From positions 6,099,001 through 6,163,000 of the forward strand of contig NZ_CP145905.1 of assembly GCF_036894955.1 (NCBI RefSeq): a stretch of 64,000 nt of DNA. Direction: 5' to 3'. This document shows, in pieces, positions 25,500-33,348 of this stretch. The notes beneath the pieces are model-generated. The model saw only the letters and a program-made list of their open reading frames with translations, did no database searches and was not told the origin of the DNA. Made by a program: the position numbers and the translations under genes. Each line of letters opens with the position of its first letter. Position 1 is the first letter of the stretch. Source of the DNA: Paenibacillus sp. KS-LC4 (GTDB lineage: Bacteria; Bacillota; Bacilli; Paenibacillales; Paenibacillaceae).

Positions 25500-26048
25500 A
25501 TGGACACTGGGAAAGCGCCTACATTAAAAACACAATGGATTCCTGCAAAAGACCGTAAATGGGTTTTGGGAGCCGTCATTTTATCCATGGTATTTGTCAT
25601 ATGGGAGCTCTGGAGCCTTGCTCATCTACCTTCTGCAACTGTGCACAATCGCAGGTTTGAGCATACGTTTAAAGACTTCGGCTCAAATGCTCGCATCGCC
25701 TTGTTTTTGGTTCTCGCAAACTATGTGCTGCTGGTACTCATTAAGCTTCGAATATGGGATCAGCGGAGTCAGGTCAAAAAAGGACTCGCAACCCTGCTGC
25801 GCTTCGCACGAAGATGGCATACGCCAATTGCCATTATTGCGATAGCCTTTATTTTGCTCCATGCGGTCGCTGTGTTTATGTACGGCATTAAGCTGGATTT
25901 TAGCAATATAACCGGTTTGCTGGCTCTGCTCATGCTGCTTCCCGTGCCCGTCTCAGGCTTGTTTAGATACAAACGTCTGGATCGAAAATGGCATTTGCGG
26001 TCGGGCCTCGCTTTCACTATTTTATTTTTAATACACGCGTTCCTCTAG
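25500..26048 (+). CDS. Four-helix membrane protein, possibly haem-binding (cytochrome b-like)
   Basis: The 182-residue protein has about four to five hydrophobic segments. Histidines lie at helix ends in RRWHTPIAIIAIAFILLHAVAVF and KWHLRSGLAFTILFLIHAFL, an arrangement seen in cytochrome b561/ferric-reductase-like membrane domains, so two haem-ligand pairs are conceivable. TTGGAGGGAG lies about six bases before the ATG. It stands alone and is convergent with the giant paralogue gene. The haem role is inference. Confidence 0.7.
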   Translation: MDTGKAPTLKTQWIPAKDRKWVLGAVILSMVFVIWELWSLAHLPSATVHNRRFEHTFKDFGSNARIALFLVLANYVLLVLIKLRIWDQRSQVKKGLATLLRFARRWHTPIAIIAIAFILLHAVAVFMYGIKLDFSNITGLLALLMLLPVPVSGLFRYKRLDRKWHLRSGLAFTILFLIHAFL

Positions 26049-26104
26049 CTTTCACATAAAAAAATGATCATGCTCCTTTTTACGTCATTCCTTCAAACGA
26101 AATA

Positions 26105-26134
26105 AAAAAGGGTCAGCTCACCGCTGAGCTGACC
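26105..26134 (-). terminator. Terminator of the first giant paralogue gene
   Basis: GGTCAGCTCA and TGAGCTGACC form a 10-base perfect stem with a four-base loop, followed by CTTTTTT on the minus strand. Confidence 0.9.
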
Positions 26135-26184
26135 TCAAATATCCTTCACAAGCTATAATTCCATTCCTGCATTAAAAATCCGAC

Positions 26185-29100
26185 TTACAGCTCGATGACA
26201 GTATAGTGAATCTCGCGCTCCTCCACAGGAGGTGCCGCAAACAGCTCGGTATCGCCCGCTTGATCCGCATTTGGCTTGGATACGACAAATCCCTTTAGTC
26301 GGTCATTTGTCCGCGGCGCCGCATAAGCCTCTGCTTTGCCTTCAACAGTCATCTCAATTCGGTTGATGTTGTTCAAATTGACGCCGTCGTTTATCGACAT
26401 GCCAGCCAAATCAACGCTAGGGACTTTAATGGACCAGACGGATAACAGGGCTGGCATAATCCGGGTACGGCCATCGCCTACAACGCCACCTGCCATAAAG
26501 GTGAGCTTCTCTCCATCAGGCTGAAGGTTCACATCATATTGATATAAGCCTAAGCTGCTTTTATGAATAAAATCGTGTCGCTGGGCATCTCGATCAAGGA
26601 AGGTGGAGGAACCAGAATGCATAAAATCAACATATACTTCCCCTTCCGTATCACGCGCTCCAGGCAGAACAACCTTGCAGCCGCTCACCATCATATGCGC
26701 TTTCCCGGCGATTTTGCTTCGGATGAGAGGGTTGTCAAGCGATAAGGAGAATACAGCCGCAGCGCCTGCACGCAGCGCTGTAAACTGCTCCGGGAACGTT
26801 TCCTCTTTAAAAATAAACTTAATATTTTCATACGGCTGAATGGCGCTATCCGCAGCATTAAGCATATTTTTCAGCTTGACGACCACATCGGCATGGATAC
26901 CGCTCAGCTCTGCAACATGGCTGTCTTTGATTTTCGGGAAGCGGTCATTGCCAAGCGTCATATAGCGGAATGCCTGATATTCCTGATAGAGGAAGTCGAT
27001 CAAGGCAAGCCTAGCCTGACTGAAGCGTTCGAAAATATAATTATGGAACAGCGGCAGGCTTGCGTCCATACCGTCTCCCAGGTTTTGGCGCAAGCGGTCC
27101 TCATTGGCTTGCAGCTCAATTAGCTCAGCCGACAGTTTCTCGTCCTCCAGGAAATACGCACTGTAGGCTGACACTTTATTCTGATAATCCTCGACCACAT
27201 TAAGGAATTCATAAAACGCCTTCCGGTATTCTCCCGCTTTCTCGGGAACCTTGTTGTAAACCGGCTTCAGCATTTCCTCAAATTCCTCACGTGACATCGT
27301 CATCAGGGCCGTGTTATATCCGAATTCCTTTTGCGCGTTATTCATCTGCTTCGTCAGGTCGATCAAGCCGCCGCCCTGCTGCCACAGCGCACGGCCGGCT
27401 GCCGCAGTCTTCTTAACCGAGTCCAGCGATTTGGATAGCTCCTTCTCCTGCTCTTTCTTTTCCTTCTTAATGGTCTTATCGCTTTTGAAGGCTTCGTCTA
27501 TAACAATCGTCTTACCCTCAGTCGCTAGATTGTTAATCGCCGAGCGCAAAGCGCCGCCCACTTTGAGTGCTCCAACGACAGGAGCCACACCCGTAGCCAA
27601 TGAAACACAAGTAACCACTATATCTACTGCTATCTTCAGCGACTCCACACGCAGCTCGTTTTTCAGTGCCTCGACAAAATCAGTCGCTTTCTTCTGCAGC
27701 TCATCACCTTTGCTGTGTACATCCTTCAGCATCGCGTCGATATTATGCTTAAGCTCGTTTCTTTCTTTAACAAGCACTTCTTTGCGTTTTTTTATATCTA
27801 CTGCTTTGTCCGAGGATTGAGCTAGGGCATCCTTTATGACCCGCACCCGACTGTCTTGATTGCCCTGCACGTTTAAATAATCCTTATATAAATCCTCCGC
27901 TTGCTGGGCAGCTGTTATTAAGTTGCCGCCAAGCTCCAAATAACGGTCGAACGGCATGAGCGGAACCCAATTCCAAGGATGTCCGAAATAATCAAGCCCT
28001 TGGCTGAGCTGTGCGATTAGAATAGCAGCTTTGTTACGCAGAGCCAGCCACTGAAGCGAAACCTCCAGCATATGGCTTTTAAAATCTTCAAACCGGTGCT
28101 CCTCATCATCATGCACCTCATGCAGCGCCGCGTAGCGGAGCTCCTCAAACCAATCTGCATTCGGCATCGTTTTAAGCAGCCAGCTCAGAAGAACGGCCGC
28201 TTCTTCTAAACGCTCCTCGCTCGAAGCCAGATAAGCAATGCTGGCTTTGTGCAGCGTAAGGCTTTTTTGCTCTAGAGATCCCATTAGCCGTTGATCAAAA
28301 ACGAGCAGCTTGGAATCTTCTGACCGATGTACCACCTCAAAGCTGCCGAAGAAATCGGTATAATCAATAGACGCAGGTTTACTATCATTATTCATTCCGC
28401 AGCGTCCCGGCTTGCCGTCTGTTGCAGCCTCCTTGTACTCGCCATCTTTGCCGTTTGTTCCGTCTTTCCCGTCCTTTGCCCTCCGATCACTACGGGCATA
28501 ATAATAGCCGCCTCTACTTCCTGCCACAAACTTCTTGTAATAAAACCAACCGCCTTGGCCGCCCTTTCCTGCACTTTCTCCCTTGCCGGGGACTGCCTGC
28601 TCACCAGCCTTGCCCGCCTTGCTCTCCATCGTAATGTAGTGCTCATTGGCGGAGATGACGTAGCCGACCACAATATCTCCTCCGTTGCCGCCATCTCCAG
28701 AGGCTCCAGCATTCCCGCCGTTGCCTCCGTTGCCGCCGTCGGTACCATCCGTTGGATCGTCGTCAAAGAAAAGATTAATTTTGTAGTCTATTCCTTTAAT
28801 ACCTTCCTTACCTGTGCCTCCTTTTCCGCCATTTTCCCCGCGCCCGCCTCGGCCGCCGTTAGCGATCAGCTTCAATTCGCCCTGCAGCTCAAAACGTTCT
28901 GCCGCCAATGTAATGGCGCCGCCATTATAACCATCTGCACCATTTCTGCCATCTGACCCATTCGTTCCTGACTGGCCCGGATTGGTTGCTCCTGTACCCT
29001 CTTTAGCATGGTCCGTCTCAGAAAAGTCTTTTTCAGGCTCTTTGCCCGATGCGTTGATTACAGCCTTCCCCTCAGAGGAGATGATACGGGCATTAATGGT

Positions 29101-29346
29101 AATATCTTTTCCTTTCGTTATAAGCTCACCCGATAGGCAAACGGTATCCGCATGAATAACATAATTACTTGTATCATCATTTAAATATTCGGAGGTTAAA
29201 GTGAAATCAGCAGCCGTCAAATAAACGGTATTCCCCCTCTTGCCACGCTGAACATTCGAATACTTTAATTGATTAGCCAGCCACTCCTGCTCCACATTTT
29301 GCTGCGCAGGTCTATTGTTACCAGTCGTACTATCTTTCGTTGGCAT
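26185..29346 (-). CDS. Giant glycine-rich, coiled-coil protein A of unknown function
   Basis: The 1053-residue protein is not assigned to a described function. Residues 25-105 are beta-rich (repeated hydrophobic strands, ITINARIISS). Residues 115-315 are glycine-rich, with GTNGSDGRNGADGYNGG, DGGNGGNGGNAG and KDGKDGTNGKDG runs. Residues 330-470 are helical with a conserved LSQGLDYFGHPWNWVPLMP. Residues 480-565 are a coiled coil, 567-605 a hydrophobic, small-residue hairpin (VDIVVTCVSLATGVAPVVGA), and 620-800 another long coiled coil. Residues 860-1053 are beta-rich. No signal peptide is seen. GGGAGG lies eight bases before the ATG. A paralogue follows upstream. The helix-hairpin-helix layout recalls alpha-helical pore-forming toxins, but this is inference. 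Confidence 0.8.
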   Translation of the reverse strand: MPTKDSTTGNNRPAQQNVEQEWLANQLKYSNVQRGKRGNTVYLTAADFTLTSEYLNDDTSNYVIHADTVCLSGELITKGKDITINARIISSEGKAVINASGKEPEKDFSETDHAKEGTGATNPGQSGTNGSDGRNGADGYNGGAITLAAERFELQGELKLIANGGRGGRGENGGKGGTGKEGIKGIDYKINLFFDDDPTDGTDGGNGGNGGNAGASGDGGNGGDIVVGYVISANEHYITMESKAGKAGEQAVPGKGESAGKGGQGGWFYYKKFVAGSRGGYYYARSDRRAKDGKDGTNGKDGEYKEAATDGKPGRCGMNNDSKPASIDYTDFFGSFEVVHRSEDSKLLVFDQRLMGSLEQKSLTLHKASIAYLASSEERLEEAAVLLSWLLKTMPNADWFEELRYAALHEVHDDEEHRFEDFKSHMLEVSLQWLALRNKAAILIAQLSQGLDYFGHPWNWVPLMPFDRYLELGGNLITAAQQAEDLYKDYLNVQGNQDSRVRVIKDALAQSSDKAVDIKKRKEVLVKERNELKHNIDAMLKDVHSKGDELQKKATDFVEALKNELRVESLKIAVDIVVTCVSLATGVAPVVGALKVGGALRSAINNLATEGKTIVIDEAFKSDKTIKKEKKEQEKELSKSLDSVKKTAAAGRALWQQGGGLIDLTKQMNNAQKEFGYNTALMTMSREEFEEMLKPVYNKVPEKAGEYRKAFYEFLNVVEDYQNKVSAYSAYFLEDEKLSAELIELQANEDRLRQNLGDGMDASLPLFHNYIFERFSQARLALIDFLYQEYQAFRYMTLGNDRFPKIKDSHVAELSGIHADVVVKLKNMLNAADSAIQPYENIKFIFKEETFPEQFTALRAGAAAVFSLSLDNPLIRSKIAGKAHMMVSGCKVVLPGARDTEGEVYVDFMHSGSSTFLDRDAQRHDFIHKSSLGLYQYDVNLQPDGEKLTFMAGGVVGDGRTRIMPALLSVWSIKVPSVDLAGMSINDGVNLNNINRIEMTVEGKAEAYAAPRTNDRLKGFVVSKPNADQAGDTELFAAPPVEEREIHYTVIEL

Positions 29347-29683
29347 TCCCTTCGCCTCCCTGTATTTTCCTCATAAAATAGCGAAAAACCAGATTACTTC
29401 CCATATCTGACGGCATTATCCCTGTAAAAGCCTGTAAGCTTTCACTGAATTCATCATATCAAATCGTTCTGAACGAATATTGAACCATATTCTCCTCTAA
29501 AAAATGACAGCAAAATGACAAACTCCGACAAGAAGCATGTAAATCCGATAAAGAAGCGGCCTTCCTCAAAAAAATCCTTCGAACGAACAAAAGCACCCTT
29601 TCCGAATATAGGAAAAGAACCAGCCCTCAAGCGGGCTGGCCTGTGAATAAACAAACGCTGCATATACAGCTTATAATTAATAA
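29347..29683 (-). promoter_or_regulatory. Leader region of giant paralogue A, with conserved block
   Basis: This 337-base gap contains the terminator of gene B (29612-29639) and the leader of gene A. Next to the start, CCCTTCGCCTCCCTG is identical to the leader of gene B. At 29422-29444 and 29461-29485 are blocks shared with gene B (33016-33037 and 33055-33079). The second block holds CGTTC-T-GAACG, a perfect 5-1-5 palindrome, and starts 115 bases from the ATG versus 114 bases in gene B. It probably carries the promoter or an operator. A 69-codon frame in this gap is not convincing. Confidence 0.55.
29612..29639 (-). terminator. Terminator of the second giant paralogue gene
   Basis: CCAGCCC and GGGCTGG form the stem, and the minus strand continues TTCTTTTCC. 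It lies 45 bases past the stop of gene B. Confidence 0.75.
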
Positions 29684-32600
29684 TTACAGCTCGATTACAA
29701 TGATTTCTGCATCTTGCTTCTGTTCATCCGCCACGGCAAAGAAATCATGATCGGGAATGGCTTGTATTTGCTTGGCAGAAAGCTCTACTGCACGCAATCG
29801 GCTGCTTGGCACCTTATCTGTATAAGCTTCTGATTTCCCCTTTAGCGTCATCACGATTTTCTTGACGTTGCCCAGATTGACCCCTTCATTCAGTGGCATA
29901 TTAGCTAAATCAACCGTAGGCACCTTAATGGACCACACCGAGAGCAGTCCCGGCAATATTCGATTTTTATCGTCTCCAACTACCCCGCCAGCTTTAGGTT
30001 TATACTTTTCTACGATACCGCCTGTCCCGCGCCCCTTCTGAAAGGAAACCTCATACTCATAATAACCGAGGGTACTGTTATGAATAAAATCATGCCGCTT
30101 AGCGTACCGATCCAGAAACGCCGTTGAACCAGCGTGTGTGTATTCGACATGCACATTACCTGGGGATTGGCGTGCTCCATGCAGTTCAATCGAGCAATCG
30201 CTCACCACCAAATGCGCTTTTCCAGCTATCTTTTCCCGAATAGACTGGTTATCAAGCGAGATGGAGAAGACCGCTGCTTTCCCCTCACGCATAGCTTGAA
30301 ACTGCTCTGGGAAGGTACCCTCATTAAAAATAAATTTAATATCGGTAAAGGGCTGCGTCGGGCCTTCCGAGTCATTGAGCGCTTTTGTTAATTGACTAGT
30401 AATCTCGGCATGGGCCATACTTAGCTCTGCAACATGACTGCCCTTAATTTTAGGAAAGCGAACATCGCTGAGCACCATATATCGGTAAGCCTGATACTCC
30501 TGATATAGGAAATCAATTAAGGCAAGCTTAGCTTGACTGTACAAGTCATAAATATATGAATGAAACAGCTGCAAGCTCTCGTCGTTATTGTCCCCTAGCC
30601 TCTGGCGCAAGCGATCTTCTTCGGCATGGATTCTGATCAGCTCCGTTGCTAGCCTCTGATCCTCCAAATAAAATCCATTGTACGCAAGCACCTTGTTTTG
30701 ATAATCCTCTACTACATTCAAAAATTCATAAAAATGTTTACGATACTGTCCGGCAGCCTCCGGAACCTTGCTGAAGACCGGTGCAAGCATTTCCTCAAAC
30801 TCTTCGCGGGACATTGCCAGTAAGGTGGAGTTATATCCAAACGTTTTCTTTGCGCCATCTATTTGGTTTGAGAGGTCTAGCAATCCTCCGCCCTGCTTAT
30901 ATAACGCATACCCGGCAGCCGCTGTATTTTTAACATTGCCAAGCGCTTTCGAAAGCTCCTTCTCTTGCTCCCTCTTCTCCTTCTTAATTGCCCTAGCCCT
31001 ATCACTTTTATCGTCTTCTTTAATAACATTAGCCTTGCCGTCATTCCTCAAATTGCTAATAGCAGAGGCAATTGCTCCGCCAGACTTCAGAGCGCCTACT
31101 ACAGGAGCAGCACCCGTTGCCAAAGCGACTCCCGTTACAATTAAATCCACTGTAAGCTTTAACGAATCTATTCGCAGCTCTCTGCGTAAAGCCTCTACAA
31201 AATCGGTTGCAGTCTTCTGTAGAGCTTCGCCTTTGCTTTTTACATCAGCTAGCTTTGTATCTATATCCTGCTTGAGGCTCTCTCGCACATAAACGAGCTC
31301 CTCTCTGCGATTCTCAAATTCCTTATACTTTTTATTGGAGGCATCCAGCCCTTTCTTTATAATAGCAACCCGACTGTCTTGATTGGACTGAGCCTGCAAA
31401 TAACCCTTGTATAAATCCTCCGCCTGCTGAGCCGCAGTAATGAGATGATTACCAAGCACCAAGTAGCGATCAAGCGGCATAAGTGGAACCCAGTTCCATG
31501 GGTGACCAAAATAGTCGAGACCTTGACTAAGCTGAGCCACTAGTATGGAGGCTTTGTTGCGCAATACAAGCCACTGGAGCGAGTCGGACAGCACTTTTTT
31601 TCCAAAATGAATGAATGACTTGCCCTCCTCATTATGCTCGGTTTTCAATTCCGCTTGCTCCATAACGTATTGAAGCTTATCAAACCATGCAGCATCTGGA
31701 AGCGTCTTTAGCAACCAATCGAGCAGCTTCGCCGCTTCTTCAATTTTATCTTCATTCCCCGCTAAATACGCTATGCCAGCTGTGTGCAGGGTCAGTGTTT
31801 TTTGTTCCAATGTACCGAATAAACGCTGATCCATTAAACGTATGGCTTGCAGCTCAGGCTCAAGATTATCCACATTTGGGCTACTCTCTAGCAGCTGTGC
31901 GGCTTGCATAGCCCCATAAAAATGCTTGTATTGAATAGCGGCAGGCTGTCCATCATTTTTGATGCCGCAAATTCCTGGTTGTCCATCTAAAGCGGGAACA
32001 GCAGGCTGTCCATCATTTCCTTTTTCCCCATATTCCCCGCTTGATTCACGTTCATTACCTAGAATATATTTTGAAAAAGCTGGGAGAGGCAAAGTATTCC
32101 AAAAATTTTTATTTTCCTCCATTGCAGGAGGCATCCTCAATTTACGACCGCCTATTCCACCCATGCCCCCTACGTTTCCCTTTCCCGGAGTTGCTAACTC
32201 GCCAGCCAATCCACCCTTGCTTTCCATTGTAATGAAATGCTCTTTGGACGGAACGACATAGCCTACAAAAATAGTTCCTCCATTGCCTCCATTACCAGAT
32301 TTTCCTGCATTCCCTCCATTACCGCCATTGCCTCCATTACCTCCTACAGTGGCATCAGTAACAGAAAAACCTGCCTCGGCATCGGAGCCCTCTGAGCCTT
32401 CTGCACCTTCGCCCCCGCATCCGCCATCCTCTCCACGACCGCCGTTGCCGCCGTTCGCAACGAGTTTTAGCTGGCCGCCCAAATTAAACTGCTCAGCTGC
32501 TAATGTAATGTTGCCAGCAGAGGGTCCCTGCCCGCCGTTTCGTCCATTAGGACCGCTTTTGCCATGTTCACCTAGAGCTTTAGCTTTATTAGCTATAACC

Positions 32601-32941
32601 GCTCCTGGCATAAAATGATCTGCCAGCGTCACCTTATCGGCCGATGTATCAATAATGACTTCCCCATCCGAAGAAATAATACGAGCATTAATTGTAATAT
32701 CTCTTCCCTTCACCTCAAGCCTGCCCGCTAAGTGAATAGTATCTGCATGAATGAAATAGTGAACAGACGAATTCTGTAGGTATTGCGAGGTTAAAGAAAG
32801 ATCAACAGCTGTTAAGTAAACCTTATTTCCTTTTTGTACGCGCTGGACGCTCGAATACTGCATTTGGTTTGCTGTCCAATCACGTTCTATATGCCCTTGA
32901 ACAGCTCCGTCTCCACTGATGTTATTCGTATCAGTTGCCAA
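29684..32941 (-). CDS. Giant glycine-rich, coiled-coil protein B of unknown function
   Basis: The 1085-residue paralogue of protein A has the same order of regions. It has a beta-rich N-terminus (25-105), a glycine-rich segment (~120-330 with GGNGGNGGNGGNAG near 200), a helical region with LSQGLDYFGHPWNWVPLMP (~472-491) and a coiled coil (~505-590). A hydrophobic hairpin (~595-630, ATGAAPVVGALK), a second coiled coil (KKEKREQEKELSK onward) and a beta-rich C-terminus complete it. The most conserved stretches are the DYFGHPWNWVP motif, the hairpin and FLNVVEDYQNKV. The start is a TTG with the same GGGAGGCGAAGGGA leader that precedes an ATG in gene A. No signal peptide is evident. Confidence 0.8.
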   Translation of the reverse strand: MATDTNNISGDGAVQGHIERDWTANQMQYSSVQRVQKGNKVYLTAVDLSLTSQYLQNSSVHYFIHADTIHLAGRLEVKGRDITINARIISSDGEVIIDTSADKVTLADHFMPGAVIANKAKALGEHGKSGPNGRNGGQGPSAGNITLAAEQFNLGGQLKLVANGGNGGRGEDGGCGGEGAEGSEGSDAEAGFSVTDATVGGNGGNGGNGGNAGKSGNGGNGGTIFVGYVVPSKEHFITMESKGGLAGELATPGKGNVGGMGGIGGRKLRMPPAMEENKNFWNTLPLPAFSKYILGNERESSGEYGEKGNDGQPAVPALDGQPGICGIKNDGQPAAIQYKHFYGAMQAAQLLESSPNVDNLEPELQAIRLMDQRLFGTLEQKTLTLHTAGIAYLAGNEDKIEEAAKLLDWLLKTLPDAAWFDKLQYVMEQAELKTEHNEEGKSFIHFGKKVLSDSLQWLVLRNKASILVAQLSQGLDYFGHPWNWVPLMPLDRYLVLGNHLITAAQQAEDLYKGYLQAQSNQDSRVAIIKKGLDASNKKYKEFENRREELVYVRESLKQDIDTKLADVKSKGEALQKTATDFVEALRRELRIDSLKLTVDLIVTGVALATGAAPVVGALKSGGAIASAISNLRNDGKANVIKEDDKSDRARAIKKEKREQEKELSKALGNVKNTAAAGYALYKQGGGLLDLSNQIDGAKKTFGYNSTLLAMSREEFEEMLAPVFSKVPEAAGQYRKHFYEFLNVVEDYQNKVLAYNGFYLEDQRLATELIRIHAEEDRLRQRLGDNNDESLQLFHSYIYDLYSQAKLALIDFLYQEYQAYRYMVLSDVRFPKIKGSHVAELSMAHAEITSQLTKALNDSEGPTQPFTDIKFIFNEGTFPEQFQAMREGKAAVFSISLDNQSIREKIAGKAHLVVSDCSIELHGARQSPGNVHVEYTHAGSTAFLDRYAKRHDFIHNSTLGYYEYEVSFQKGRGTGGIVEKYKPKAGGVVGDDKNRILPGLLSVWSIKVPTVDLANMPLNEGVNLGNVKKIVMTLKGKSEAYTDKVPSSRLRAVELSAKQIQAIPDHDFFAVADEQKQDAEIIVIEL

Positions 32942-33348
32942 TCCCTTCGCCTCCCTGAGATTATTTCATATTGACTGCAAGCTATGCTAATCCAAGCAAC
33001 AACTTAGCTTCCCAGCTGTAGAGCCTATAAGCTTCCAGCTAGACTAATATTAACAAACCGCTCTGAACGGATTATGAACTAAATTATCCAAATTTTCGTC
33101 AATTAATGACATTTAAGCATGGACATTTCATATACAAAAGACAGCCCCTACAAGAGGGACTGCCTGGTTAGCCTCTTAGTATAACTCCCTCAAATCGTCG
33201 CATTTTAAATCTCTCAGCATCCCGTTGTCCGGAGCAGTAGATTTTTATGAACAAAATATGAATAAACAGAAACATTTAATCGCCTTGCCTCGTCTTATTA
33301 TCGATCCAGAAAATGATGGAAGAATGATCCAGAGGGGATATGAACGCG
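32942..33348. promoter_or_regulatory. Divergent region between giant paralogue B and the stalk-domain protein
   Basis: The left part is the leader of gene B and contains the two blocks shared with gene A (33016-33037 and 33055-33079, the latter with CGCTCTGAACG). A terminator-like hairpin for the minus strand lies at 33136-33162 although no minus-strand gene ends there. The right part leads to the stalk-protein gene, with GAGGGG at 33332-33337. No coding sequence is convincing here. Confidence 0.5.
33136..33162 (-). terminator. Orphan terminator-like hairpin
   Basis: CAGTCCCT and AGGGGCTG (one mismatch) form a stem around a five-base loop, followed by TCTTTTG on the minus strand. The next gene upstream on that side is divergent, so nothing visible ends here. 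Confidence 0.5.

Noticed and set aside
28327-28956. 209-codon plus-strand frame opposite the glycine-rich region of giant gene A
   Set aside because: Glycine codons (GGN) leave the opposite strand free of stops; it has no start signal.
29454-29663. 69-codon frame between the two giant genes
   Set aside because: It covers the terminator of gene B and the conserved leader block of gene A, and has no ribosome binding site.
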